Shown here piece after piece: positions 49,486-57,268 of a stretch of 64,000 bases of DNA (its first letter is position 1; every line of letters begins with the position of its first letter). Origin of the DNA: CALBGR01 sp964499935. Its GTDB lineage: Bacteria > Patescibacteriota > Saccharimonadia > Saccharimonadales > UBA4665. The notes under the pieces are model-generated. The model saw only the letters and a program-made list of their open reading frames with translations. It was not told where the DNA came from and did not search any database. Both the position numbers and the translations under genes were made by a program. The DNA lies in contig CAZCMS010000002.1 in NCBI GenBank assembly GCA_964499935.1, positions 1 through 64,000 of the forward strand. The letters are read 5' to 3'.

Positions 49486-49877
49486 GCAAGGGCAGGTCAC
49501 ATAATCGCAACTCGCGCCGCTTGGTTTTCCTTGCGGCGCGTGAGGCGTATTGGGCCGAGACTGCCCATGATACCAAAGGCGCAATCTGGTCTCGGCTATG
49601 GCTTGAGCGGCGCGGCTACCGCCCAATGCCGAAGAGCTTTAGATTGCCCAAGAATGGTTCCAGAATGCGTTTCGTGGGCGCTGGCTACCATCCTAGCTTT
49701 CCGGCGCTGGAGCCGCCAGAGCAGCACGTGAGCCGCCTGCATAGGCCGGGCGCTAAACCGCCAGTGATCCAGTTCCTCGAGGTCCCAATCGGCGACCATG
49801 CCTTTTGGGTCCGCGAGAAGAAGATAGAAGAAATATCCAAGTATTTCTTGGTGCCTGAACACTTGCTAGGGAAGTAA
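49482..49877 (+). CDS. Unknown basic protein
   Basis: 131 residues, ATGA overlap with the DUF932 gene, so co-expressed. Arg-rich start (SKGRSHNRNSRRLVFLAARE), Trp-containing middle and an acidic-helical end. No family recognised. Confidence 0.55.
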   Translation: MSKGRSHNRNSRRLVFLAAREAYWAETAHDTKGAIWSRLWLERRGYRPMPKSFRLPKNGSRMRFVGAGYHPSFPALEPPEQHVSRLHRPGAKPPVIQFLEVPIGDHAFWVREKKIEEISKYFLVPEHLLGK

Positions 49878-49878
49878 A

Positions 49879-50304
49879 ATGCTTTCACATTTGCGGATCA
49901 TCTACCCCAAAGAAATAAGCCCCGAGAACCTGATCCGGTTCGACTACGACGATACGCACGGCATGATTGGAAAAGCTTGGCACAAGCCGCTCCATTGGGA
50001 CGGACGCGCGCCGAACTACATGCCGGGCATGGATATCCACATTGGCATTGAGCGCCACGCCGAGGAGGACATTTTCGGCAAGGTGCAGCCGGTCCCGGCG
50101 CAAGGGATATTGCGCGGCGAATATATCGAGTTCCAGCCGCAAGACAGCGTCTTCCCTTGGGGCTGGCTGGTCTTTGGCTTGCGCTACGATATGCAGGAAG
50201 GCCCAGAAATATGGGCTGGCGACTGGCACCGCACGCTGAGCGGCAGCGAGCCGGGCGCTAGCCTTTTCTGCTATTCACTAGAAATTAACCTTGGCGACGA
50301 ATAG
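49879..50304 (+). CDS. Unknown protein
   Basis: 141 residues, one base after the preceding stop, RBS AGGGAAG. Beta-rich with many aromatic residues (IRFDYDDTHGMIGKAWHKPL, FPWGWLVFGLRYDM). No family recognised. Promoter P2's box overlaps its last codons. Confidence 0.55.
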   Translation: MLSHLRIIYPKEISPENLIRFDYDDTHGMIGKAWHKPLHWDGRAPNYMPGMDIHIGIERHAEEDIFGKVQPVPAQGILRGEYIEFQPQDSVFPWGWLVFGLRYDMQEGPEIWAGDWHRTLSGSEPGASLFCYSLEINLGDE

Positions 50305-50335
50305 CCCTTGCGGGCGCTGAAAAGTCCGGTATAAG
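50284..50335 (+). promoter_or_regulatory. Composite promoter P2
   Basis: Box ATTAACCTTG (50284-50293), 14 bases, TTGCGG (50308-50313), 16 bases, TATAAG (50330-50335). The leader CAGTCAACAAGGAGAACG is shared with P4. Confidence 0.65.
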
Positions 50336-50362
50336 GATTATCAGTCAACAAGGAGAACGGCA

Positions 50363-50554
50363 ATGACTGCAGAATTTCTTAAGCGCAAGGCGATTGCCAC
50401 CATTGCGCTCATGCATCCGGAAAGCTTCCGCCCTGAGCAGGTGGAGCAGGCCGCATCGTGGGTTCTGGATAACGTGGCCACAAACGACGACCTGCCGTTG
50501 CGCGAAGCGGCGGCACGGTTCTATGACGACAACGTGGAGCGCTTATATGCGTAA
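50363..50554 (+). CDS. Unknown small protein
   Basis: 63 residues with RBS AAGGAG. Helical: MTAEFLKRKAIATIALMHPE and LREAAARFYDDNVERLYA. Overlaps the next start by 8 bases. Confidence 0.55.
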   Translation: MTAEFLKRKAIATIALMHPESFRPEQVEQAASWVLDNVATNDDLPLREAAARFYDDNVERLYA

Positions 50555-50822
50555 GATGGCATGCTTTACGGTCCAGCTGGAGAACGGGCGCACATGGCGC
50601 TCCTGCCTCTATGCCGTCGACCAAGCTGAGCGGGTGGCGCGACTGTTGCGCCACCTTGCGCCCGGCGCGATCATTCAGTACGCGACGGAAGAGTTCAACA
50701 TTTTCAACACGGCAGGCGGGGTCATCGACGACTTTGGCCGCTGGCGCATGGAGGCCGGAAATGCTCAGGGTCCATTGGACGAAAACCACGAACGCGGCGA
50801 TACTTTGGGCGCGGGAGAATAA
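50547..50822 (+). CDS. Unknown small protein
   Basis: 91 residues from the ATG inside the previous gene's end. ACFTVQLENGRTWRSCLYAV and ERVARLLRHLAPGAIIQYAT suggest an alpha/beta fold. Its last 62 bases overlap the next gene. Confidence 0.5.
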   Translation: MRKMACFTVQLENGRTWRSCLYAVDQAERVARLLRHLAPGAIIQYATEEFNIFNTAGGVIDDFGRWRMEAGNAQGPLDENHERGDTLGAGE

Positions 50823-51105
50823 CGGGCAGTATATGTCCGGCTTGCGCCACCCGCTCGACAATGCCGAGGTGATCAAGGGCATGAAGAACGGGCGCTTTAC
50901 TGCCGTTGCCGTGGACATTTCCATGGCGACCGGCTGGCGCATTGAACCGGCTGAAGTCGAGGTAACGTTTGCTGATGACTTCCCGGACGACGGCCCGCAT
51001 CGCGTTCAGGCTGAGGCCCGTTGCCGCGTGCCCGTGCAAGGCGTGCGACTGACCAAGGAGCTGATCCCAAGGCAGGTACACGAGGCGGACGATGGCGGCG
51101 AATAG
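50761..51105 (+). CDS. Unknown protein
   Basis: 114 residues, ATG 50761 with GGAGG seven bases upstream. Contains VHWTKTTNAAILWARENNG and beta-rich TGWRIEPAEVEVTFADDF. No family recognised. Confidence 0.55.
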   Translation: MLRVHWTKTTNAAILWARENNGQYMSGLRHPLDNAEVIKGMKNGRFTAVAVDISMATGWRIEPAEVEVTFADDFPDDGPHRVQAEARCRVPVQGVRLTKELIPRQVHEADDGGE

Positions 51106-51340
51106 ATGCAGGCATTTGGAAGTGCAACCGGACGCCGACGGCACGGTTAGGGTTAGGAAGAACTACGCCTATAAGTGTAGGTTCCCTATCCCGGAGTACC
51201 CCTTGCCAGCCAGCGTTACTCGATATTACGATTTCAGATGGCCACCGCTCAAGAGCCAAGTGCTAGTCGGCGAACACTGCTCGATCTGCCCTTGCTTTGA
51301 ACAGGTCGTTGAAGAGCAGCCGACCGGATGGTTGTTCTGA
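51092..51340 (+). CDS. Unknown Cys-containing small protein
   Basis: 82 residues, overlapping the previous gene by 14 bases. Cys/His positions (NRCRHLEVQ, YKCRFPIP, GEHCSICPCFEQ) could bind zinc. No family recognised. Confidence 0.5.
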   Translation: MAANRCRHLEVQPDADGTVRVRKNYAYKCRFPIPEYPLPASVTRYYDFRWPPLKSQVLVGEHCSICPCFEQVVEEQPTGWLF

Positions 51341-51343
51341 AAA

Positions 51344-51395
51344 ATTAACTATGTTCCGGAATAGCGGTTGCATTTGTGAGGGACAAGTGTAGAGT
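51344..51395 (+). promoter_or_regulatory. Composite promoter P3
   Basis: Box ATTAACTATG (51344-51353), four bases after the previous stop, 14 bases, TTGCAT (51368-51373), 16 bases, TAGAGT (51390-51395). Drives the DUF2786 gene. Confidence 0.65.
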
Positions 51396-51431
51396 GATCT
51401 CATAAATAAACAAGCGTTCAGGAGAACGAAC

Positions 51432-52124
51432 ATGAGCAAGGCAAATATCGAAAAGCTGAAGAAGAAGATCGCCGCCCTCCTTGCGAAGGCTGGCGGGACC
51501 GACAATGCCATGGAGGCAGAAGCCTTCGCGGCCAAGGCGCAACAGTTGCTGACCGAGCATCAGCTGGAAATCGGCGACGTCATCAAGACGGACCCGATCG
51601 AGCGTTCGGTCATCTTCGTTGGCCCCAAGACCCAAAAGGAATGGCACAAGCTGCTGCCGAACGTGATAGCACGGTTCTACGGCTGCAAATGCGTGATGTT
51701 CCACGAGCGCGGCGTTGTGGCCTACACGGCAGTCGGGCGGGAAAGCGGTCGCATTATGGCCGTTGAGATGTTCCCGTTCCTACTGGCGCAAGTGCGCGAA
51801 AAGGCGCTGGAATACCAGAAGCATACGCTGTTCAGCCGCAAGCGCTGCATGAACGACATTGTGCACGCCTTTACCGCCCGGCTGGAAGACCTGATCCGCG
51901 CGCAAGAGACCACGGCAGCGGCAACGGGTGGGCATGGCCGGGCGCTCGTGCTTGTGGACGAGGCCGAAGCATGGATGAAGGCGAACGTTGAAGGCCTCAA
52001 GGCTGGCAAGCCCATGGAGCTGACCGTCAACGGGCTTTCGGAAAAACTGGCTGGCGAAATTTCGCTGGCAGGCCAGATTACCGATGGCGAGGACGGCAAG
52101 CCGCTGGCCTTGGAACACCATTAA
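51432..52124 (+). CDS. DUF2786-family protein
   Basis: 230 residues. The N-terminus is the DUF2786 signature: KKKIAALLAKAGGTDNAMEA, then EAFAAKAQQLLTEHQLEIGD. A second domain (KEWHKLLPNVIARFYGCKCV to about residue 165) is common behind DUF2786 in phage proteins. Molecular function is not known. Confidence 0.8.
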   Translation: MSKANIEKLKKKIAALLAKAGGTDNAMEAEAFAAKAQQLLTEHQLEIGDVIKTDPIERSVIFVGPKTQKEWHKLLPNVIARFYGCKCVMFHERGVVAYTAVGRESGRIMAVEMFPFLLAQVREKALEYQKHTLFSRKRCMNDIVHAFTARLEDLIRAQETTAAATGGHGRALVLVDEAEAWMKANVEGLKAGKPMELTVNGLSEKLAGEISLAGQITDGEDGKPLALEHH

Positions 52125-52160
52125 CCGAATAGGGCGGTTAATTCAACCTGCCGCCCTAAC

Positions 52161-52205
52161 TGCCTTGGGGGCTAAAGCCCTGACCCCGCAACCGACCCCA
52201 AGGCA
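52161..52205 (+). promoter_or_regulatory. Long-range inverted repeat before terminator
   Basis: TGCCTTGGGG (52161-52170) and CCCCAAGGCA (52196-52205) are perfectly complementary; an alternative inner stem GGGCT/AGCCC (52169-52180) competes with it. Such competing stems recall attenuators. Confidence 0.4.
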
Positions 52206-52208
52206 TGG

Positions 52209-52259
52209 CTCCCGCCCGGCGATGTAACAAATCATCCTTCGCCGGGCGGGAGAGCCGTT
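52209..52259 (+). terminator. Very strong intrinsic terminator
   Basis: CTCCCGCCCGGCGA and TCGCCGGGCGGGAG form a perfect 14-pair stem with a 16-base loop, followed by AGCCGTTTT. It ends the DUF2786 transcript 14 bases before the next RBS. Confidence 0.75.
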
Positions 52260-52277
52260 TTGCAACGTGGAGCGAAA

Positions 52278-52910
52278 ATGAGCGATATTGACAAGATTAA
52301 GCGCGTGCTAATTAAGCAGCATGCGGCGGACCAATTCAACAGCTTCGAGTTTGTCGGCGGGCCGGGCAATACGCTGGTCAAGTTCGACACCTTGGGCGAC
52401 TGCTGCATTGCGCTGGTCGACCCTGAGGCCCGCGTGATTTGGGCGCACTCGCTGGCGGCAAGCTACGAGGAAGCCGCAAGGCCCATGCATGAGCTGTTCG
52501 AGGAAGAAGAGCAACGCATGGTTGATGCAGCCCGCGTGCGCCCGGTAACGCTTGGCGAGATAAAGTTCGCACTTGGCAAGCCGATAAGCAAATTGGAGCG
52601 CGCCATTAAAGCCACGGAGACGGCCAAGGACGCGCTTGCACCTAGCTTGGCTAGTGAGGTACTGGCCGAGGCCTTGGACGCGCTAGACGGCTACAGGAAA
52701 GGCGAGCAGGAGGGGTTCATTACCCCTGAGGCCATGCGGCTACTTACCGACTGCCACGGCTACGACTTCAAGCTGAATGTGCGCGGCGACGAGGCCCTGT
52801 TCTGGCGCGGCGGCGAGTATATCTGCAAGCTGCCATATGTCAAAGGTTGCGGGTTTGAAATATCCATTGCTTCCGGGTTCCTCGACGGAGAGCGCATTGT
52901 CGTACAATAG
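52278..52910 (+). CDS. Unknown protein
   Basis: 210 residues, ATG 52278 with GGAGCG upstream. Contains EFVGGPGNTLVKFDTLGDCC, LGEIKFALGKPISKLERAIK and a beta-rich end. First of nine closely spaced genes (to 55348). No family recognised. Confidence 0.55.
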   Translation: MSDIDKIKRVLIKQHAADQFNSFEFVGGPGNTLVKFDTLGDCCIALVDPEARVIWAHSLAASYEEAARPMHELFEEEEQRMVDAARVRPVTLGEIKFALGKPISKLERAIKATETAKDALAPSLASEVLAEALDALDGYRKGEQEGFITPEAMRLLTDCHGYDFKLNVRGDEALFWRGGEYICKLPYVKGCGFEISIASGFLDGERIVVQ

Positions 52911-53130
52911 GCGCACTGTACTTGAAAACAACCTGCTGCGCCGCCTTGATAAACTTAAGGCGGCACGGTTGTTCTTGGAGCATTGCTATATCCTCCGGCG
53001 GCAGGGCAAGAGCCAGCGCATTGTTGAGGCAAAGAACGACATTCTATTTTGGAAGCGGCAGGCGGACAACGCGGCCCGCGATTTGCTTAGGGAAATTGAA
53101 AGTGACCAAAAATCTGCAGGTTCTCGTTAA
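52897..53130 (+). CDS. Helical small protein, TTG start
   Basis: 77 residues from TTG 52897, with GGAG upstream and a 14-base overlap. Basic and helical: LRRLDKLKAARLFLEHCYIL and RQADNAARDLLREIESD. No ATG is available in frame before it. Function unknown. Confidence 0.5.
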   Translation: MSYNRRTVLENNLLRRLDKLKAARLFLEHCYILRRQGKSQRIVEAKNDILFWKRQADNAARDLLREIESDQKSAGSR

Positions 53131-53260
53131 CCGTAATCGGACCGAGCTGAATTTATTGATTGCGCGGCGCGATGAATTGGATAAGCTGATCCGTGAAAAA
53201 GTTGAACACTTGAACCGGCTCAAGGCCCTTGGCTACGAGCGCGGCGAGGAGGCAGTATGA
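53102..53260 (+). CDS. 52-residue coiled-coil protein, GTG start
   Basis: From GTG 53102, overlapping the previous gene by 29 bases; ATGA overlap with the next gene. Reads TKNLQVLVNRNRTELNLLIA then RRDELDKLIREKVEHLNRL. Typical small phage coiled coil. Confidence 0.5.
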   Translation: MTKNLQVLVNRNRTELNLLIARRDELDKLIREKVEHLNRLKALGYERGEEAV

Positions 53261-53637
53261 AAACCCTTGAGGAGTTCCTCAACAAGCCAGCCACGCGGGC
53301 AAACGTTGCCGCGATCTTGGCCACGGCTGAGCGCGACATGGACGAGCTGTATGCCCAAGGCGGGCATGTGCTGGACGAAAACCATGTGCCGATTTTCGAC
53401 CGGCGCGACGTGGAGCTGAACTGCACTTATGGCGATACGCTGGTCGTTATTGACTACAGGCGGAAGCCCGTGCGGCGGCGCAGACCGTACCGGATTTATT
53501 GGGTGGCGGACCAAGGCCGATGGCACATGGACAGCGACGATCCGTTGGATGCGCCTATGGTCTCGCAAAGCCTTGATGCGCTGGTAACGTTCGCCCATGG
53601 CGGGCGCGTCAAGGCTAAAGACGTGGGGCTGCTATGA
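53257..53637 (+). CDS. Unknown protein
   Basis: 126 residues. Helical start (MKTLEEFLNKPATRANVAAI), then a basic beta-rich region (IDYRRKPVRRRRPYRIYWV). No family recognised. ATGA coupling on both sides. Confidence 0.55.
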   Translation: MKTLEEFLNKPATRANVAAILATAERDMDELYAQGGHVLDENHVPIFDRRDVELNCTYGDTLVVIDYRRKPVRRRRPYRIYWVADQGRWHMDSDDPLDAPMVSQSLDALVTFAHGGRVKAKDVGLL

Positions 53638-53762
53638 TAGAAACAATATTTTGCCTTGCGTTCTTCTATTGGTTTATCGCGGGCACGTTAACCGGTAGCA
53701 CCGACCCGCGCGTGCAAGTGCGCGAGACAATAGAGTGGCTAAAGAAGGACCCGCGCAAATGA
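53634..53762 (+). CDS. 42-residue membrane-anchored small protein
   Basis: ATGA overlaps at both ends. Reads MIETIFCLAFFYWFIAGTLT then GSTDPRVQVRETIEWLKKD. The first 20 residues form a membrane helix, the rest is a polar helix. Function unknown. Confidence 0.55.
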   Translation: MIETIFCLAFFYWFIAGTLTGSTDPRVQVRETIEWLKKDPRK

Positions 53763-53965
53763 AGAACGACGCCGACCTTACACGGCTGGAGGACCTGCTC
53801 AGCATATTGCAGGGTACGCATGACGTCCAGCGCCTTGTTGTTCGCTCGCTACATGCCAAGGGCAATTTCAGCATCGATGCGGTTAACGACATTGTTAACC
53901 ACTTGCGCCGCATCGAGGCCCTTGTGATCAAGCACGAGCGCCAGCCGGGCGACGAGAAAGATTAA
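53759..53965 (+). CDS. Unknown helical small protein
   Basis: 68 residues from the ATG overlapping the preceding stop. Helical: DLTRLEDLLSILQGTHDVQR and IDAVNDIVNHLRRIEALV. No family recognised. Confidence 0.55.
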   Translation: MKNDADLTRLEDLLSILQGTHDVQRLVVRSLHAKGNFSIDAVNDIVNHLRRIEALVIKHERQPGDEKD

Positions 53966-53967
53966 CC

Positions 53968-54336
53968 ATGCTTGACCATTGGCGACATGGTGCCTTTCCT
54001 TGGCGGAAATTCGGTGCTATCTATGGTTCGGCGATCGTGATTGGCACGGTTGCAGGGCTTTACCTGAGGAGTACCAGCGTGAAGGAAATTCTGCTGACGT
54101 TCGTGCTGCTGCACAACACGCCGACCGGGCAGACGGAAGTCGTCCGCATTACCATGCCGGAACAGCAGTGCTTGATTGCTGAAAAGGAGGTATGGGCCAT
54201 TGATTGGCCTAACGTAACTTATCCCCAAGGTGTGCAAGCTTTGGGCGAGGATGGCCAGCCGGAGGAAATACCGGTGACGGATGCGGCGTGCCTGCCCTTG
54301 GGGCAAAGCGCCATCACACACGGATTAGAGCGGTGA
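53968..54336 (+). CDS. Membrane-anchored protein
   Basis: 122 residues. Basic start (MLDHWRHGAFPWRKF), membrane helix GAIYGSAIVIGTVAGLYL (residues 16-33), then a soluble beta-rich domain with two Cys (QQCLIAEKE, DAACLPLG) likely periplasmic. No family recognised. Confidence 0.55.
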   Translation: MLDHWRHGAFPWRKFGAIYGSAIVIGTVAGLYLRSTSVKEILLTFVLLHNTPTGQTEVVRITMPEQQCLIAEKEVWAIDWPNVTYPQGVQALGEDGQPEEIPVTDAACLPLGQSAITHGLER

Positions 54337-54566
54337 CGGACTTATTCCGCAGAAAATGTGAACTGCCGGATAGCATGCGCGCTAATCGCGCTAGACGGCT
54401 AAAGTTCGTTTTCGACTGCCGTAGAATGATATTAGCTTGGTGGCGAGGTTCCCGTAGTTGGAGCAAACGCTCGCCATATGAAATATCCAACGGTTACAGT
54501 ACAGCGGTTATCAAATACATCATAGCGCGCAAACGCTGGCGACACTATCGCGGGTGGAATGATTAG
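54333..54566 (+). CDS. Very basic small protein, GTG start
   Basis: 77 residues from GTG 54333 (GTGA overlap). Rich in Arg/Lys/Trp (RANRARRLKFVFDCRRMI, ARKRWRHYRGWND). May bind nucleic acid or membranes. Codon use looks less regular than in its neighbours, so confidence is moderate. Confidence 0.4.
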   Translation: MTDLFRRKCELPDSMRANRARRLKFVFDCRRMILAWWRGSRSWSKRSPYEISNGYSTAVIKYIIARKRWRHYRGWND

Positions 54567-54596
54567 GCAGAGCGCCATTACGAAGGGACCAGTGCA

Positions 54597-55016
54597 GTGA
54601 AAGAAAAATTCCATGTGCATCGCAACGTTCACCCCGAGAACGCCGAGCGCGTGCTGAACAAGCATGCGGACGAAGGCTGGAAGCTGGTCTCAGTGACCAA
54701 GGACCAGCAATGTTTCTGGGACATGGTGTTCGAGCGCGACGAGCCAGAACAGGCCGCGCCTGAGCCGGAATACGAAATGCGGCAGGAAAACGTGTGGTCG
54801 CATAACGTGGATCGCGTGGAGAGCCTTGCGGCGGCAGGCTGGCAGGTCGTCAGCGCGTTGCAGATACCGGCCAGCGTGACAGGCGGCAGCGCGCACCATA
54901 ACCTTATCTTGCAGCGCCGCAAGCCGCCCGGCTGCGACCACGATTGGGAAGACGGCTTTAGCATGAACGGGCCTACCAAGACGTGCCGCAAGTGCGGTAA
55001 ATTCATGAGGGACTGA
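54597..55016 (+). CDS. DUF4177-like duplicated protein with zinc-ribbon end
   Basis: 139 residues from GTG 54597. Two related halves: NAERVLNKHADEGWKLVSVT and NVDRVESLAAAGWQVVSALQ, each the DUF4177 phrase in which an LN..A..GW helix precedes a strand. The C-terminus has C-x-H plus CRKCG, a probable zinc ribbon. Function unknown. Confidence 0.6.
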   Translation: MKEKFHVHRNVHPENAERVLNKHADEGWKLVSVTKDQQCFWDMVFERDEPEQAAPEPEYEMRQENVWSHNVDRVESLAAAGWQVVSALQIPASVTGGSAHHNLILQRRKPPGCDHDWEDGFSMNGPTKTCRKCGKFMRD

Positions 55017-55018
55017 CC

Positions 55019-55348
55019 ATGGCCCGTGATCCAGATATAGCGAAACTGGTCGTGGAGATGGCCTACCTCTGCGACAGCATGAAACGGCTGGAGAAGGCCA
55101 TAGAGACCGACAGCGCAAGCGATAGGCGCTTCTATTTGCGGGAAGCCAAGGAGCGCCGCGAGCGGGTTGAGAAGAAACTTGAGGCCATGGCCAAAGCGCC
55201 CGGCTACGTTGTGCGCGGCACTCCGCCGTTCAACAAAGAACCGGCACCGCCGCATGATCATGTATGGACGGACGACCCCAAGGCACCGCCAAACGGGTTC
55301 AGGGTATGCAGCGTTTGCGGGGTATCGAGCAAGGGGATGGCGGAATAA
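55019..55348 (+). CDS. Coiled-coil protein with C-terminal zinc-binding motif
   Basis: 109 residues. Helical middle (KRLEKAIETDSASDRRFYLR, ERRERVEKKLEAMAK) and a final HDHVW...CSVCG, the same type of end as the preceding protein. The pair may act together. Followed by a 13-pair hairpin. Confidence 0.55.
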   Translation: MARDPDIAKLVVEMAYLCDSMKRLEKAIETDSASDRRFYLREAKERRERVEKKLEAMAKAPGYVVRGTPPFNKEPAPPHDHVWTDDPKAPPNGFRVCSVCGVSSKGMAE

Positions 55349-55350
55349 GC

Positions 55351-55384
55351 AAGGCCCGGCTCGCTAGGGATCGAGCCGGGCCTT
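55351..55384 (+). terminator. Strong hairpin after zinc-motif gene
   Basis: AAGGCCCGGCTCG and CGAGCCGGGCCTT form a perfect 13-pair stem with an eight-base loop, three bases after the stop. No T-run beyond TT. Confidence 0.6.
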
Positions 55385-55465
55385 GGACCTATTGGGAGGA
55401 GGTCAGATGCGCCGTGGAGCACAACTGGACCATAGCACGTTTCAACCGCCGCGCAACAGGATTTG

Positions 55466-55517
55466 TTAACCATACTGGTGACTTGCCCTTGTAACCGGGC
55501 AGGTAATCAGTATTGTT
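55466..55517 (+). promoter_or_regulatory. Composite promoter P4
   Basis: Box GTTAACCATA (55466-55475), 14 bases, TTGTAA (55490-55495), 16 bases, TATTGT (55512-55517). Leader CAGTCAACAAGGAGAACG precedes the start at 55542. Confidence 0.7.
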
Positions 55518-55541
55518 GCATCAGTCAACAAGGAGAACGTT

Positions 55542-55760
55542 ATGTCGTACCTTATTAAGCGCCAGCAGGCGCTCGCCGCAATCCTCAAGGCCCTTGGCCC
55601 GCACGCCGAAAATATTGCTATTGAAATTTCATTCAATGGCGTTAATGGCGTGGTCCGCAATATGGGCAAAACCGACTTGCAGGCAATTGCAAACCTTTCT
55701 GGCATGCCCGCACACGTTTACCCCGCTTTGGGGCTTATCGAGTGGCAGGTTGACCCCTAA
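55542..55760 (+). CDS. Unknown small protein
   Basis: 72 residues. MSYLIKRQQALAAILKALGP then IAIEISFNGVNGVVRNMG and LIEWQVDP: helix followed by strands. TAATG overlap with the next gene. No family recognised. Confidence 0.6.
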   Translation: MSYLIKRQQALAAILKALGPHAENIAIEISFNGVNGVVRNMGKTDLQAIANLSGMPAHVYPALGLIEWQVDP

Positions 55761-55939
55761 TGGCAGTCCGCAAAGGCGACCACGTTTACGTGATGGACAA
55801 GGGCGTGCGCTATTATGTGACGCGCGATGGCCGGGTGCATTTGTCCGGCTGCTATACGGACATAACCGATAAGCTTACCGAGCGCGAACGGTTGCGGCTA
55901 CGCTACCGAGCGAACAAGAAATTCAATGGGAGACGTTAA
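55760..55939 (+). CDS. 59-residue basic small protein
   Basis: Starts at the ATG overlapping the preceding stop. Reads MAVRKGDHVYVMDKGVRYYV and then a basic helix (DKLTERERLRLRYRANKK). Ends just before the next gene. Function unknown. Confidence 0.55.
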   Translation: MAVRKGDHVYVMDKGVRYYVTRDGRVHLSGCYTDITDKLTERERLRLRYRANKKFNGRR

Positions 55940-55941
55940 CG

Positions 55942-56214
55942 ATGGCTGACTTTGCCTTTGCCAGAAAATATTCCCTGTTGCGCGCCGCTACAGTGGTCGC
56001 CTTTGACTGCCGTGGCTGCATGGCCCATGACCATCAGCTTATGTGGATTGGCAAAGTGGACGCTGTTGCGGCTGGACAGGTACGGGTCCGCATCATAAAA
56101 CGGGCAGAGAACCCCGTGGACGCGCGAGAGGCTGACCTTGGGGTAGAATACCTTACGGGCAGCGACAACGCGCTCCAGTGGGTCGCTAATGGCCTTTTCT
56201 TTTGGTATAGGTGA
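55942..56214 (+). CDS. Unknown protein
   Basis: 90 residues. ADFAFARKYSLLRAATVVAF, a CRGC pair and HDHQLMWIGKVDAV, then beta-rich. No family recognised. Confidence 0.55.
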   Translation: MADFAFARKYSLLRAATVVAFDCRGCMAHDHQLMWIGKVDAVAAGQVRVRIIKRAENPVDAREADLGVEYLTGSDNALQWVANGLFFWYR

Positions 56215-56217
56215 CCG

Positions 56218-56433
56218 ATGCGTAAGTGGCGCTTGTTCAAATCGCAGCACTACCGCACATGGACCGGCTCGTGGGTCGTGACCGCCTACCATACCGGCGC
56301 GGACGTGTTCCCTTGGGCCTTGGAGCTCAGCTGGAAGAACGAGAAGATTACCGGCTTCCGCACGCTTAAAGCCGCTCAGGCTGAAGGCGCGCGGTTGCTG
56401 GAAGAGAAAGAATGGGAAGGCGCTGGCCGTTAA
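56218..56433 (+). CDS. Unknown small protein
   Basis: 71 residues. MRKWRLFKSQHYRTWTGSWV and GFRTLKAAQAEGARLLEEK. Beta then helix. No family recognised. Ends just after a GTTAACC sequence begins. Confidence 0.55.
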   Translation: MRKWRLFKSQHYRTWTGSWVVTAYHTGADVFPWALELSWKNEKITGFRTLKAAQAEGARLLEEKEWEGAGR

Positions 56434-56461
56434 CCTGTTGTTAACAGATTGGCGCTATGGT
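56429..56461 (+). promoter_or_regulatory. Weak relative of the composite promoters
   Basis: GTTAACCTGT (56429-56438) and a second GTTAACAGAT (56440-56449), with TATGGT at 56456-56461 and CCTGTT 16 bases upstream of it. The order of elements does not fit the other copies, but the leader CAGTCAACAAGGAG is the same. Confidence 0.35.
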
Positions 56462-56488
56462 GCGCTCAGTCAACAAGGAGCAAGGCAC

Positions 56489-56575
56489 ATGGAAATTATC
56501 ATTGCAATTTACACGGCGGTCTTGGTACTTGTCGTCGGTGGCGGCATGTGGTTCACGCGTGGCCTCAAACTGTAA
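56489..56575 (+). CDS. 28-residue membrane peptide
   Basis: ATG 56489 behind AAGGAG. Reads MEIIIAIYTAVLVLVVGGGM then WFTRGLKL: a single hydrophobic helix with a basic end. Own leader and RBS support expression. Function unknown. Confidence 0.5.
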   Translation: MEIIIAIYTAVLVLVVGGGMWFTRGLKL

Positions 56576-56587
56576 GGAGAAATTAAC

Positions 56588-56881
56588 ATGTGGCAAATTC
56601 TGGTAATGCACGATAAGGGCGCAACGCCGCTCATCGCCGACACTACGGCAAAGGCCATTGTGGCAAAGATCGATATACACTTGGCTGAGGCCCGTTGGCC
56701 CATGGCGCATTCGGTCGTGGCGCTTGAGCCCGAGACCATACATCCAAGCGTCGTGCGGCGCGTATTCAGGGTCACGGCTGCCGATAAGCTGGAAAGCTGT
56801 GCTTACGATACTTGGCAGGCTGAAGGCGCTGACGCGCGCTGGTATGGCTTTTCTGACGACGAATTGCCCGAGCGGGAGTAG
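56588..56881 (+). CDS. Unknown protein
   Basis: 97 residues with AAGGAG upstream. MWQILVMHDKGATPLIADTT, AKAIVAKIDIHLAEARW and an acidic end. No family recognised. Confidence 0.55.
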   Translation: MWQILVMHDKGATPLIADTTAKAIVAKIDIHLAEARWPMAHSVVALEPETIHPSVVRRVFRVTAADKLESCAYDTWQAEGADARWYGFSDDELPERE

Positions 56882-56884
56882 GCA

Positions 56885-57181
56885 ATGGCCGATCAAATAC
56901 GGTTCTTCCAGCAAGCGCCGAAGCGTGGCGCGACCATGCGCAACAGCCTTGTGCAAAGTCCATATCTCGTGCGGCTGGCCGGTGAAACGGTCACGCGGCG
57001 GATATACGAGGATTGGTCGCAGCTGAACAAGAACGAAAGCAGCGATCCGCGCTATTGGGACCCCGTGCCGCTCGTGCTTGTGATCAAGGGCGCAACCGTA
57101 CCGTTTGATCACGCCTTGCCGGAAGGCCAATATCGCACCGAGCGCGAGCAAAGGCCCAAGGCCCCAAAACTTCGGAAATAA
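56885..57181 (+). CDS. Unknown basic protein
   Basis: 98 residues. ADQIRFFQQAPKRGATMRNS and RLAGETVTRRIYEDWSQLN, basic Pro-rich C-terminus. No family recognised. Promoter P5 begins 7 bases after its stop. Confidence 0.55.
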   Translation: MADQIRFFQQAPKRGATMRNSLVQSPYLVRLAGETVTRRIYEDWSQLNKNESSDPRYWDPVPLVLVIKGATVPFDHALPEGQYRTEREQRPKAPKLRK

Positions 57182-57188
57182 ACGGGTC

Positions 57189-57240
57189 GTTAACCATACG
57201 CCGATAAGCCGGTTGCGCCTATCGTAGAAATCAGTAGAGT
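57189..57240 (+). promoter_or_regulatory. Composite promoter P5
   Basis: Box GTTAACCATA (57189-57198), 14 bases, TTGCGC (57213-57218), 16 bases, TAGAGT (57235-57240). Same spacings as P2, P3 and P4. Confidence 0.7.
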
Positions 57241-57268
57241 GATCTCAGGTTAAACGGAGAACACGGCA

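Noticed and set aside
55264..55494. Plus-strand open frame over the hairpin and promoter P4 region
   Set aside because: It overlaps the zinc-motif gene, a 13-pair hairpin and the P4 box; no RBS-linked start with a plausible protein.
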